Assembly: GCA_022419385.1 (NCBI GenBank)
Contig: JAJUBI010000008.1
Span: 930,001 to 994,000, forward strand
Direction: 5' to 3'
Length of the DNA stretch: 64,000 nucleotides
Source of the DNA: Paraconiothyrium sp. Pb-2020
Taxonomy: Eukaryota; Ascomycota; Dothideomycetes; Pleosporales; Didymosphaeriaceae
Shown one piece after another: positions 51,796 to 63,656 of this stretch (position 1 is its first letter; every line of letters starts with the position of its first letter). Below the pieces are notes generated by a model that worked only from the letters and a program-made list of their open reading frames with translations, was not told the DNA's origin and searched no databases. The translations under genes and the position numbers were made by a program.

Positions 51796-53699
51796 ATGAA
51801 CGGTGACGGCTATTCTCGAGGTAAGCCGGTCTAACCAGTACACAGACTGACTGGTGTACAGTAACAAACATTATTTACTAACTACAGCAGACGGTGGACG
51901 CTCAGGTGGAGGCCGCGATTATGTGAGTGAAGGCACCCCCCGACCAAGACGCCAGCAGCTGACGGGACAGTCCTCGAGGGATGACCATCGCGACCGCCGG
52001 GGCGATAGAGGCGACCGAGATGACAGGCGTCGCCGCCGATCGCGCTCTCCCCGGCATGGCTCCCGCCGCGACTATGAGGTAGATACCTACTCCTCCAGCC
52101 GCGACTATCGCGAGCGCGAGCGCGAGAACACATACGCCCGCCGAGAGCGACGTGACGACCGCAACTGGGGCGACTCGTATTCTAGGCGCGACCGACCGCG
52201 ACATGACCGCGACGATGATCGTGGACACGGTCGCCGGGAGAGGAACGATCGGGACTTCGAAGATCGTGGACGCGGAGGGGGAGGTGGAGGCGGCGGAGGC
52301 GGGCGTCGTGATGGAGGCTTCGGTGGTGGTGGTGGTGGTGGTGGCGGCGGCCGTGACAGGAGGCAGAAGTCGGCATCCCCTCCATACAAGAAGCGCGAAC
52401 CGACACCCGATCTGACCAGCTTCGTGTCCATTCTGAATCACCCGCGTCGTATGACCCAGTGGGACATCAAGCCGGCAGGCTACGACAACATCACTGCCGA
52501 GCAAGCCAAGCTCTCAGGCCAATTCCCGCTGCCCGGCGCTCCCCGTGCTGCTCCTATGGATCCATCCAAACTTGCTGCTTTCGCGAACCCTGAAACTGGC
52601 ACAGCTTCCACCTCAGGCTTGCTTCCGTCGAACGCCCTGCAAGCCAGGCGTCTGTTCATTTATAACATCCCACAAGACGCCACAAACGACGACATTGTCG
52701 AATTCTGGAATCTGCAGTTGAACGGTCTCAATGTCGTGTCAGGTCGCGATCCGTGTGTCAGTGCACAGATTGCCTCTAATCGCGCCTACGCCGCTGTTAC
52801 CTTCAAGACTGCTGAAGATGCGACTGTAGCCCTGGCTATGGATAACATTGCTATGCGTGATGGTGACCAAGTTGGTCTTTCCATCCGGCGGCCCAAGGAC
52901 TACATCACCCCAATCGCGGACGCCACAGCTACGGCTGGCGACACTGTGTCCTCGCATGTCGCAGACAGCCCAAACAAGCTCAGCATTACCAATATCCCTA
53001 CCTATGTTGAAGAGGAGCAGGTCCGTGAGCTTGTCGAGACCTTTGGCGCGCTCAAGGCATTTGTGCTGGTCAAGGATACTAGCACTGAACAGCATCGCGT
53101 AAGCAACTTCATTTCTTCTCTAAGAAAAATATGCTAACCATAGAACAGGGCATTGCTTTCTGCGAGTATGTTGACCCTGAAATCGTCGAGCACGTTATTG
53201 AGGGTTTGAATTCCATCCCGCTCGGCGAAGGCACCCTCAAGGTCACTCGTGCCACCATCGGTCTGCAGCAGCAGATTGCCATCGATGGCGGCGTGGGTGC
53301 TATCTCCATGCTCGCTGGCGCTACTGCTGCCGACGATCACGAGAAGAGCCGTGTCGTTTGCTTGATGAACATGGTTACCCCTGACGAGCTCCTCAACGAT
53401 GAGGACTACGAGGGTGAGTTGACAACCGGCATCCATTCTATTACCCACTAACATTGTGTCTAGAAATCAAAGAGGATATCGAAGAAGAGTGCTCCAAGTA
53501 TGGCACGATTCTTGAGGTCAAAATTCCTCGTCCTGCAGGTGTGCGGTCAAGCGCCGGCGTCGGCAAAATTTACATCAAGTACGAAGATGCCGAAAAGGCA
53601 CAGACGGCTATCAAGAGTCTTGCCGGAAGACAGTTTTCGAGGAGAACAGTTTTAGCGACGGAGTTCTCAGAAGAGGGCTTCGACGTAGAGGCTTGGTAG
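51796..53699 (+). CDS. U2AF large subunit (U2AF65-like splicing factor), 578 aa
   Basis: Exons: 51796-51820 (25 nt), 51888-53098, 53149-53413 and 53464-53699. Start is MNGDGYSR, spliced to ADGGRSGGGRDY. U2AF binds the polypyrimidine tract and recruits U2 snRNP in the nucleus. The first 170 residues are an Arg/Asp/Ser RS-like domain containing two poly-Gly blocks. Then comes the small-subunit binding patch TQWDIKPAGYDNIT. RRM1 (about 260-345) has RLFIYNIP and AYAAVTF; RRM2 (about 371-455) has LSITNIPTYVEEEQVRELVE and GIAFCEYVD; the C-terminal UHM (about 481-578) has LMNMVTPDELLNDEDYEEI and the R-x-F signature in GRQFSRRT. Exon 2 to 3 joins in phase 0 (EQHR to GIAF). Order and length match fungal U2AF65. 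Confidence 0.93.
52318..52352 (+). repeat. GGT/GGC microsatellite coding poly-Gly
   Basis: A run of ggt units followed by ggc units encodes about ten glycines within the U2AF RS-like region; a second poly-Gly block of ggagg/ggcgg type lies just before at about 52274-52304. Repeat length is likely polymorphic. Confidence 0.8.
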
Positions 53700-56600
53700 A
53701 AGGCCAACACTGTACTCTCCGATTTGCCCCTTTCCGCTTTTGTTATTGCATTTCATTGGATCGGGCGGTGCTTGCGAGCAGCGCACGAGTGGCCGTCGAG
53801 CGGAAGCGCCGGATGTGGTGGGAGTTGGTTTGAGAAAAGAGCCGCAGCGACGCGCGATACGTTGAGCGCGGCTCCTGTACACTAATTTGACATGAATATC
53901 TGGGTTTGCAAAACTGCACTGGACGGAACTCTGTTTAGGGGCCTTATACCGAATTTTGAAAAGATGCGCGGTTGCGTTGGTTTGCGGTCATTGTCGGCGT
54001 GCTTGTGAGTGATCTTCATCTGCTCTTTCTAGCCGATGGTCTGCAACCGTGGTACACTACGGACACCAGCTCACCGATGATCAACATCAACATTGCCTTT
54101 AGGTATTGCAGGTGGATCATCATGAGAACAATTCCAAAAACAAAGCTCCGGTGATGATACCTGAGTGAATCTAGGAGAACAAAAGATCGGCGTTTGAGCA
54201 GCAAGTGCTACTAACAGCAGTATTCAACAAGCGTTGGATACATACCGATAACAGGGAGCAACCATCATAAAGCTCTGGCATATTACGGACGGTGTGTCTT
54301 CCAGCGAGATCCGTGTGCAAAATCATACCTTGTATGACTATGTGAGTGACGTTCTACTACGTTCGCGGTGTAAGCTATCTCTTCACCGTTGCATGTCGAT
54401 CGCTACGATGAAGCTTGATCGTTCGGTAGACCGTTTTCACAACATACCGACAGATCTGCATCCGCATGATAGAGCCACGTGGGAAGAAACCCTTGTAAAA
54501 GCTTCAATTAGTGGAGTACCTGGTACATTGAAAACGGTCCGATGATGAACAGAAGAGATCAACATTCGAGATTCCCTAAAGCTGCTGGTGGGCGAGAATG
54601 TATGTGACGCGAAAAGAAGGGATCGGCCCTTGATTTTCCTAAATCTGCTAGCAAAGGATAAAGTCTACGCGAAAAGGAGAGATCGTCGCTCTTCTCCCCC
54701 ATCTGCTCTGCTAGGAACGATTTCACTCGCGTCGATCGGATCAGATAATTCTCTGCGTTGAGTCAGTGAGATGGACAGCTGCAGAGTAGCCCCTGCACAT
54801 GTAAGTGCCCGAGTCGATCACGGTGCACAGGCTCGAGCGTGGAGCTGTGACAGATACAAGATCTGATACCTTCCGCTATATGGGGATATTCAAAGTAATG
54901 CAAAATATGCAGAGAAGTCACACCCTATCGAGGCACAAATACGTCGTAACCGAGTGGCCGATGGAGAGACGCGTGTGGTGAGTAGTAGTCTTGCCATTGT
55001 GGTAAGATGTACGCACCCATTATTGTTAGTCGAGTGTAGTGCACGAGTCATTCATTCCACACTGCCTAGAAGGGCATTACTGTCGAGTAGTCATGTCTGA
55101 CACGAGTCACTGGTGTGGACAACATGGAGTGGCATTGAGACCTCGCTCGGGTCGATGATGGAGAGCCTCATGAGCTTCATTCAAGGGGCGCATTGTCGAC
55201 AGTGCCTCAGGCCTGAAACAACGATAAAGGAGGACTTGAGATATCAACCAGGCATGGCACTTGCATGAAAGAGCTCGACGCGACATCGGCAGACGTTCCA
55301 GTGGGGTCACTGCGCAGGAGGTCACGCCACAGTTGGCGCTCTGGTGGGTATTGTGCCGAATATCCATATCGGCTGCAGTGGCCGTCGGCTCCATATACGC
55401 GAGGTCTGGGGTAGTCGGTGTCAACAGCGCCACAATATTGAAGACTGATCATAAAGTTGCTTCTAAAGATTGCTGCTCCGCGGGCAGTTCTAAAGCGAGC
55501 ATGTTGGGACTGCACATGCTTGTGCTGGAGCAATACAGGGTCCTCAGGCATCGAGCCGACAACCAGGGTCGCGGGATCGCGGCTCTGCCTCAGGCCTCCC
55601 ATCAAACCCTCAAGACCTGTGGTGGGAGCCGAGAGCAACTTCCACCTCATGTCAAACATTAGTATTGGACCTGCAATATATCATCTTCAAGGTTATTCCG
55701 TCTGTGCCCCCGGTCGAGACTTCACTTCAGCATCGCTTAGTCGGGGGATCTCCCGGGAGTCTCGGTAGGGCTGGCCCATTTACAAAGCCAGACACTCCTC
55801 GTTCGCAACAGGTGTCAAATTCTGTTCCAGGTTGACGTCGAGTGTGCTCGAGCGCCAAAATTTTAGGACTAGGGAACCCGGACTGGGACGGGAATACGTC
55901 CGAGACTAAGGTCTGGGGTCCCACACTACTGCATCGAGTCCCGTACGAAACCTTAAAAAGAGGATGATGATGGTGGTTTCCGCACGTGGCGTGCATGCGA
56001 ATGTCTTTAACGGGAGTTGTGTCCGCTAGAGGATGAGTGGGCTGTTGATGGTAAGAGACATCGAAGCGAGCTCGTGAAACGAAACACGAGGAGACCTGCG
56101 ATGTGTCAACAAAGTCAAATCGACTGTGGTTCAAGATTTGGAAAAGTTGGTCGATCCCTGGAGAAATGTTTTGAACTGCAGTTCGTTGAACTTCAAAATG
56201 AGGGATGTATTAGGTGCCAGTTCGCGATCGCATCTGAACAACGGAAAACTCGCTGCTGAGTCGTTTTGAAGCTCACGTCGTATTGGCGTGTGGTCGCCGT
56301 GACATCTGAGGACACTGAGTCGCCAATTGCATGCGGGATCTGTATGCGTAACGGGTAATTACCGTCTGAATGGTGTGCTCCCACAAACGTGCGATGTACA
56401 GACGGAGACTATGGTTAGTGGGAAGTTTGTATTGCGCCTAAGAGGAAGTTTGTCGGGATAACTAACCTCGGAAGTTCGTTTGACCGTACCCGGTCACTCC
56501 GCCGGCTGTAACAGAGCTGGAGGCCATGACACACCAACGTTACTGCGGACACAGTATAACGACATAGAGGCTCCGGCAACGAGCCGTTCAGGCAGGTCTG

Positions 56601-57591
56601 TGTGCAAGACATGTGTAGCGAAGGGGGGATCTGCGTGGACTGTGGGAGAGCGCAGTGCCAAGCGATCGTGCCTGCGTTCTGGAAGATCCACAGCCGATGT
56701 TGAGCTAGCTAAGCGGGGGCCCGTGCACAGCCCCTGCTTTCACAGGGCTTCCGCCTCTGCAAACTCTAACTGAACACCCGCTATGGGGGTTCAATGCCTT
56801 TCGTGATGGCTCGCGCAAATAGCCGGTGTGTAACTTCTGCAGCACACGTAGAAAGCTTATGTGTGCCGGTGGGGAATGGAAAAATTCTGCTCTCCCTGTG
56901 GCACAGTTGGATGCTACGGGTACCTGACGACATTACGTTCCATCGGCGAACTCCTAAGTAAGCCCACGCGACACTCTACCGCGGCTGGTCTACCTGGTGC
57001 ATGTGCGAACGGAGCAGCATTCCCGTCGTAGAAGGCACTTTCTCAAGAGGCGCGCGCCATTTGCGGCCCCACTAACTGAAACGACCAAGCGATATTGACT
57101 GGCGCGTTCACTCACCCGCAAACCTTCGGTTCGCCTATCCTCTGATGAGGATAATCTCAACACTGGAACGCTGTTCTCCCACCATCAAGCATACCCATGC
57201 CGTAATCGATCGGCACGGAAGACGGAAACACGCTCGCTCGAATGGAAGCGCACCGTCCATCGTCGACCCACTTGCTGGACTCGCCTTGTGTGGAGTCGAA
57301 CGCGTTCGAGCATCGTCTGTCCCAGGCCCTTGCCGTCCCTGGCAGTCAATCAGCACTAAGTTTCACGTGAAGGCAGCATGTAGCGAATCGTCCAGGCTGG
57401 TGTGGTGGCGGTTGACGACTCGTATTAATCTCATGCATTGCGACGGGTCACTAGCATGTACCAGAGGAATGGCCTGCTGGCATTTCAGCCTGTGATGTCC
57501 TACCATCTCCCAGATTCGTGAGTTTTACACATCCCGTCTTTCGCTGTCTCTTTGAGACATTCGCTCCGCAGTGCGGTAGCTCAATGATACA
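53700..57591. other. 3.9-kb gene-poor region
   Basis: No convincing gene was found between the U2AF stop and the CFEM receptor start. Frames up to 150 codons exist (54294-54545 plus, 55207-55659 minus, 55727-56134 minus, 57145-57495 plus) but overlap in opposite phases and have no recognised domain. A threefold degenerate repeat of about 61 bases lies at 54544-54725. Composition is close to 50 percent GC, so it is not an obvious AT-rich RIP-mutated block. I saw no terminal repeats or transposase remains. Confidence 0.5.
54544..54725. repeat. Degenerate tandem repeat, about 61 bp x 3
   Basis: Three head-to-tail copies share the order (a/g)cgcgaaaag-agagatc, then a pyrimidine-rich middle, then ctgctagga-like ends. 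Copy starts are near 54544, 54605 and 54666. The first copy is the most diverged. Nothing coding or structural explains it. Confidence 0.6.
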
Positions 57592-59204
57592 ATGAGGTTC
57601 GCAGCCTGCATATCGTTCCTGCTTCTAGCACTTGCTCCGCTAGGATTCGCACAGCAATCGCAGGAATCTAGCTTGACTGCTGTGATTACCCAGCTACCTT
57701 CTTGTGGGGTACGTCAATTGATTCACTGTGGCTCCTGAGATTCATACTGACTCTATCTTAGCTGTCATGTCTCACACAGGCTATCGCGGCATCCCCTTGC
57801 GAACTGACTGATACGAAATGTATATGTACGAACGCGGAGCTGAATGCCAAAGTGGAGGGATGTGTGCTCCAGTCATGCACACTGAAAGAGGCGCTCACAA
57901 CCAAGAACATCACCTCGACAACATGCCACGCTCCTGTCCGCAGCAGAAATATGATGTTGAAGCTGACCAACATCATCCTGGGGACGATATCCGCAGCCTG
58001 TGTTCTCGCACGTATCCTTTTCAAAGCTACCTTTTCGGCGGGTGAACTGGGATGGGACGACTATATGATCCTCGCCACTCTCGTCTTCGGCGTCCCATCG
58101 ACCATTGTGCAGGATATCGGAACCATCAAGCATGGACTCGGAAGAGATGTCTGGACCTTATCCTTTGGGACGATCACGGCCTTCGTCAAATGGTTTTACA
58201 TCATCGAAGTGTTGTATTTCTTCAACGTGGCCATGCTGAAATTGTCACTGTTATTTTTCTTCCTGCGAATTTTCCCGGCGAAATCGATCAGGCGACTGCT
58301 CTGGGCAACAATTGCGTTCGACATATGCTTTGGAATTGCCTTCATACTGGCCGCCATCTTCCAATGTCAGCCGATCAGCCATTATTGGGACAAGTGGGAC
58401 GGCGAACACCTAAATGGAAAGTGCGTCAACGTGAACGCTTTAGGTTGGGCGAACGCCGTCATCAGTATTGCTCTCGACATCTGGATGCTCGTCTTGCCAT
58501 TATGGCAAGTGTGGCAACTAAAGCTGGCATGGAAGAAGAAGGTCAGCGTGGCTATGATGTTCTTCGTCGGCACATTGTAAGTGGCTCGCACCTCAACATT
58601 CCGCCTCCACATTTCGCACATGGTCGTAGTAGATCAACATCCTCGCGTACCCCTCCGAACTCCGTCTCTCGCAATAAAAGTACTAACATTCGTTCTCAGT
58701 GTCACCGTCATCTCCATAATCCGCCTCCAAACCCTCATCTCATTCGCCAACTCCACAAACCCCACCTGGGACCAAGCCGACGCCGCAAACTGGTCCACCA
58801 TCGAAATCAACGTCGGCATAATATGTGCCTGCATGCCCGCCCTGCGTCTCATACTCGTGCGCATCTTCCCCCGCGCCCTCGGCTCCACGCAATACGCTTC
58901 GAACCAATACTACGCAAAGTACGGCACGAACCGCTCCGGGGTGCTCAAGAGCGGACACAACGCCAGTGCGAGCGGGACGCGCATGGGCCACGACGACGAA
59001 TTCGCGGGGAAGAATGCCGCAAATGCCATCACGTATACAACGACATTCGAGGTCCGACATGGCGACGACGAGGAGCAGCTGGTTCCCATGGACGATCTTA
59101 GTCAGAAGGGACACAGAGTGCGGAGCAGCGGGTCGAGTCAGGCCAGTGTGAGCGCGGCTAGTACGCCCGTGCAAGCTAATATGCCGCCGAAAGGCTTTTC
59201 ATGA
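57592..59204 (+). CDS. CFEM-domain rhodopsin-like membrane receptor (PTH11-type), 478 aa
   Basis: Exons: 57592-57708, 57762-58576 and 58700-59204; the total is 479 codons with stop. A signal peptide (MRFAACISFLLLALAPLGFA) precedes an extracellular CFEM domain: LPSCGLSCLTQAIAASPCEL, then CICTNAEL and VEGCVLQSCTLKEAL, with the eight-Cys pattern and the Asp before the CxC. About seven membrane helices follow, including LGTISAACVLARILF, WFYIIEVLYFFNVAMLKLSL and ISIALDIWMLVLPLWQVWQL, with the GWDDYMILA loop typical of this family. The C-terminal tail has Ser/Gly-rich low complexity and ends VQANMPPKGFS. Pth11-type receptors sense surfaces or host cues in pathogenic fungi, but the class is large and functions vary. 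It is related to the CFEM-less gene at 3.0-4.4 kb. Confidence 0.9.
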
Positions 59205-59784
59205 TATCCAAATAGAATTTATTTCGTTGCTTTTTTAGAGAAAGAAACATGTGAGATCCGAACTTGCTCGAAGTGAGAGCAGATGGGCATTGGATGGACG
59301 CTCTGCTTTCACGTACCTCTATCGCCTTTGCATCCGTGCAATGTTATTAGACACTTACGCAGACGTCTCTCATCACGCCTTATCCTAACGTCACAACTGA
59401 CGCATCAGCTCGCACGCTCAAGAAGTACACGCACAGTGATCAAATCTATATGATAATGTGCTAATCCACTGCTAAATACAGTCCAAGTCCATTCCCAGTG
59501 TCAGCCTCAGGTACCCGCGAGGGTAATGCCGTCTTATGATATATCCCACCATTCGCAGCACATAACACCTCTAACTATACACATACCCAGCTCTCTGCTG
59601 CTCTTTCACTTCCGATGAATGCTAATGCTACTGATGCACCCCGAAAAGAAAAAAACGTCTATATCATTACAGTCGTAATCGCAAGAAATTAAGTCTCGAG
59701 AAGAGAGGAGAAAGGCAAGATACCGAATACATGCGAGTAGCCTTCATAACCTCACCTCATGTCGTTCGCATCTACAATCCACGT
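59205..59784. other. Intergenic between convergent CFEM receptor and WD40 genes
   Basis: Both flanking genes end here, so this stretch of 580 bases holds two 3' UTRs. It is AT-rich with several possible poly(A) signals (for example aaataca around 59474 and aataaa-like stretches). No other gene was seen. Confidence 0.45.
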
Positions 59785-61845
59785 TCAAACATCTACACAC
59801 CCGAGGTCGAGACCCCACCTGTTCCTTTCCTCAGCACCGCGGACGACGCGGTGGTGGCCATCGAGGTCGCTTTCGTATCCCCAATCTACCCGTGCGTCGT
59901 CCCGCCACGTACTTTCGACGCCTGTATTAATCCTCGTGGCATTCCACCCGCCCGCTCGTTCGAGCTCAATGATGCCGCCAAGTCCAAATTCGCTGTTCGC
60001 GACAAACAGACTCTGTCCATCTGGCGTGAAATCTACGCCGCCCGTAGGCCCGAAGAAGTCGAACACTTGTTTGCTCTCAAAGGTGGTAGCGTTGATAATG
60101 GATACATAATCGTCTGCTTCTGCAGAAACAAGAACGCGTGGCCCAGACCCGACGGGCGAGAATTTGAGGACGCGGGGAATGGAGAGTTCCGAGGATTGCA
60201 CAGTGAGGGGCTTCCAGGAGCGTGCATCCCATACAGCAATGGTGCCATCTTGCGCGGCGGATGCCACATGGATGCCATCGTCTGCCCACGCGCAGGCAAA
60301 GGCGTCCCCTTCATGCGCACGCAGTGTCTGGAGGACTTCGCCGGTCTCTGCATTGGTGATGAGTGTTTCGGGAAAATCGCCAGCAACCACTCGTAAACGT
60401 CCGTCGGCGCTTGTGGCGGAGCAATTGACTGCTGCTTTGAAGGCGAACTTGTACTTGAAGGTGTTGGTCGCGCAATCCAATACCCGTAGACTGTAGTCAT
60501 TCGAACTCAAGACGGCTTGTGGCGTGTAGGAGGAGCGATCATTGAAAAGGTGGACGTGGTTCGTGATGTAAGACTTCGCCTCTGGGGCCCAATCGCGGAT
60601 AACGTCCATCGATGTATGAGGCCCCTTGCTGGAGGCAAGATCGACCACAGCGTATTCGCCTTCGAACCCGCCAGCAATCAGGACATTGTCCATGGCTGCC
60701 ATTGTGGTAATCATGGGCGTGTTGCCGTTCACGGTATGCTTTGTTGTATCAATGATGGGTACAGCATCAGAACCTGATACATCTGTCCTGAATATACCCT
60801 TCAGCCGTTCCGCATAGTATATGTCTTGTCGTGAAGTAGCAGCTATCATGTTACGGAGTTGAAAATGCGGACCCCACGGTCGGTGTCGTTTGTCCATCCT
60901 CCGGAACGAGAAAAAATTCTCGTTGGGGGGTATCGATGGGAGCGGTGGTCCGTACTGCCGCATTGCTTTGGACAGTCTAGCCCTCTCCTCTTGCTTTCTC
61001 TTCTGGCGAAAGTCACATCGCGGCATGCGCTTCGACCAGATAATACCCTGATAATCACGATGCTCCCCTGCCAGATCGTCTCGTGTGATAACGGACAAAT
61101 GGTCGCCCTCCGCCTCTTCCAGACCCATCATGGGGTCCTTCTTGGACGACTCCTTGAGGTAAAAAAGGTGGGGGCTCATGAAAGCGGTATTGTCCTGCAG
61201 GTTCAGATGGTCTTCGTAGGCGTGAGCCATGTAGTCCTGAAGATGTTGTTGCATTAGAGTCCCGCTGTACTCGGCGAGACCGCTAACAGAAAAGGGATAT
61301 GGTACGGGCGGGAGCATGGTAGCTGGAGGCGTCTGATCCTGATCCATGGAGAGGGCCTCGAGCGCTGAAACATGATGATCAAGTGCGGTGTGTGGTGAGT
61401 AAGCATGAACGTTGTTCAGGATGTTCATGGCGGTCGGAGGCATGAAGGGTATCGGGGGCTCGTCCATGAAATCGGCCAAGTCTGGCGGGGAAAGTGTCGA
61501 TGAGGCGAACGATGTTGGCATCTGGCTTAGGTCAAGGCCATAGTTCTGAGCCGGGTCATAGTCCTGCAGCAGCGGGATGCCCCCCTCGCCGTCACTCTCG
61601 TCGACACCGTCCTGGAACTCGCCCTCGGTATGACTCGTGGACGGCCTGCTGGTGGGAAGCGCAGCCAGGGCCTCGGCAGCAGACATCTCGTAGGACGTGT
61701 ACGGTGCGGGATGGGCTGCGTTCCCAGTCGCCGAGGCCAGTGCCGTGAAGGAAGGCAGAACGATGTTCGCGGTGCTATCGTGGGTCGAGGAGGGAGTGCT
61801 TTGTCCGGATGGCCCCGAGCTGGGCATGGCTACCTGGCCAACCAT
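59785..61845 (-). CDS. WD40-repeat protein, C2A9.03-like, 686 aa
   Basis: A minus-strand frame taken from the first ATG at 61845 (MVGQVAMPSSGPSGQSTPSS); the open frame continues upstream to 62109 only from non-ATG codons. Residues 1-250 are disordered and acidic with Ser/Pro. A conserved block follows: HRDYQGIIWSKRMPRCDFRQ, then RHRPWGPHFQLRNMIAATSR. WD40 blades lie in about 400-640, for example GFEGEYAVVDLASS, SLRVLDCATNT, DAFACAWADDGIHVASAAQD with GTIAVWDARSW, and GGVDFTPDGQSLFVANSE. The layout resembles fungal proteins such as the S. pombe WD protein C2A9.03; that name is from memory and not tested. A propeller scaffold role is inferred. A first noncoding or short coding exon upstream is possible. 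Confidence 0.75.
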   Translation of the reverse strand: MVGQVAMPSSGPSGQSTPSSTHDSTANIVLPSFTALASATGNAAHPAPYTSYEMSAAEALAALPTSRPSTSHTEGEFQDGVDESDGEGGIPLLQDYDPAQNYGLDLSQMPTSFASSTLSPPDLADFMDEPPIPFMPPTAMNILNNVHAYSPHTALDHHVSALEALSMDQDQTPPATMLPPVPYPFSVSGLAEYSGTLMQQHLQDYMAHAYEDHLNLQDNTAFMSPHLFYLKESSKKDPMMGLEEAEGDHLSVITRDDLAGEHRDYQGIIWSKRMPRCDFRQKRKQEERARLSKAMRQYGPPLPSIPPNENFFSFRRMDKRHRPWGPHFQLRNMIAATSRQDIYYAERLKGIFRTDVSGSDAVPIIDTTKHTVNGNTPMITTMAAMDNVLIAGGFEGEYAVVDLASSKGPHTSMDVIRDWAPEAKSYITNHVHLFNDRSSYTPQAVLSSNDYSLRVLDCATNTFKYKFAFKAAVNCSATSADGRLRVVAGDFPETLITNAETGEVLQTLRAHEGDAFACAWADDGIHVASAAQDGTIAVWDARSWKPLTVQSSELSIPRVLKFSPVGSGPRVLVSAEADDYVSIINATTFESKQVFDFFGPTGGVDFTPDGQSLFVANSEFGLGGIIELERAGGWNATRINTGVESTWRDDARVDWGYESDLDGHHRVVRGAEERNRWGLDLGCVDV

Positions 61846-63656
61846 GCGACAGCCCTTTGCAGCGATCTGCCCTGGCGAGAAGTATGGAGTGCGTTGTAGC
61901 GGGCGTACGGGTGCGCGAGTCTTGGATGTCGAGCGCAGGTGCCGCAGTAGCGTGCGCGGGGGAAGGCGCTCATGCACGGCGGGGGCTTCTGGAAGGCGCG
62001 AGGCAGGAGGGACGGCGTGGGCAGCGTCCTGCGCGCGCTGGGTGGTGTTTTGACGGTGGCTACGACATGCGAGGGTACGTCTTATTGCGTTGGGTATTGG
62101 ACGAGTCAACGGCTGGCAGCGTGAGATGTGGGGGCAGCGGCTGTCTTGCTGCGCCCTTATGCACGTCCGGAAGTTGAGCGACTATTGGACACGACGATCA
62201 CGACGGCAATATCGGGCTGACGGCCTGTGTCGTTGAGCGTCGCTAGGTATTATCGTTTCGGTGGGTGGGCGGGCTCCTTGCCTCGAGTACCGTGGGAGGT
62301 CGAGGGGTGAATGGGCCCAGATGGGGCTACCGAGCCCGTGGCGAATGCGGGAGAGCGGCTGCTAGCACACGTCAAAGTGAACCCTCGTTCACAGGAAAAG
62401 AGCCGGACGTACCTCGATGACCTATGAGACGCTGGGGAGCGAGCGAGATGGGAGGTCCAGACGCCTCCCGATGTGATTGCAAGCGCCCGCGATGACACTC
62501 GCGGGGTAGGTGCCCTGCTCGCGTCCCCGTGGGCTTGTGTAGAGCCCAACGGGCGGAGGCACACCGCACGCTCACCCCATGGCCATGCGGACGGGAGCAG
62601 CGTGCGTAGACGGCTAGTGCGACGATGGAAAGGGAAATCTTTGCACCGCACAGCGAGCATCACGCACGAAAAGCGGGGAGTCCATTCATCCCTCCCTCGC
62701 TGGCGCGACACAAGCACAGCGACACATGGCAGCGCGCCCAGCACCGTTTTGGCACCTCGAGCTGCGAGCTTGCGCATGTCCAATGCGTCGCGAGCACAAC
62801 AATAGATTGACCGCCCGGGTGTATCCTCGCAGCCGTGGCCAGGTCCAGAGGGCCTTCATCCGGCGCGCTCCCTTCGCGCTCGCCAACACCAACATCATCA
62901 GCGCACCCCCACAACACATGGCACGCCCACCGAGACCCTTCCCTCCGCCGTTTCCGGCCCCATACGTGCGACGTGCTCACCGGCACAACCCCCTCCTCGC
63001 AGGCCTCGGTCTGACTGGTCCACGACTGTGCTCGTGCAACCTCTCCGCAGCGCCCCAGCCTCAAGAAGCGAACCGTCACGTCCTCTTCCGGACAAAAGCG
63101 CAGCTGTCGGGCTCTGCAAGGTATCACGAGCGTGCTGTGCGCGGCGGCCAAAGAGGCCACTTCGCCGACCCTCTGTGCGACGCCATATGCGCTGCTCAGG
63201 CGAGCACGCTGTACCCGAGCCCTCACCGCTGCCGTCCCACCTCTCCCTTCGCATCGACAACGGGCCCACGTCTTAGCGAGGCGCCGAACAAACGGCTCAG
63301 ACACTCCCACCCCATCCGTTCTGTGCGCGCATGCAACTAGACGCCCACCATCAGGCACAGCAGTAAGCTACCGCACGACGTGCCTTGGTGATGACAAGAA
63401 TATGAGTATTACCACTATGACTAAAGCCTACACGGCCACTATACATCCCAGGTCCCGTTACAACATTCAACATTTACATGTCTAGAAGAGATAAGCTCAC
63501 GAGAAAAGATAACACGGGGCAGCCCGACCCATAACGCTCCACGAGAATGCAAAAAGCCTTGGCGATGCGGCAAAAACAACATGCTGCTCACGTAGCACAG
63601 CCCGGAATCCCACTCGTGCCATTTTGCGGTTTCCATGACCTTGTGAACAAGGAAAT
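61846..63656. other. 1.8-kb GC-rich gap before chitin synthase
   Basis: This stretch lies between the WD40 start and the chitin synthase stop, both minus strand. It is GC-rich, so long overlapping frames occur on both strands (62660-63358 minus, 62726-63340 plus) without domain or plausible exon structure. The WD40 promoter and 5' leader should lie at 61846-62300. I see no gene I can support. Confidence 0.4.

Noticed and set aside
61846..62109. N-terminal extension of the WD40 protein
   Set aside because: There is no ATG in the extension, only a TTG, and its composition is unlike the rest; more likely 5' leader.
62660..63358. Large overlapping frames on both strands
   Set aside because: Both exist because the region is GC-rich; neither has a domain or plausible exon pattern.
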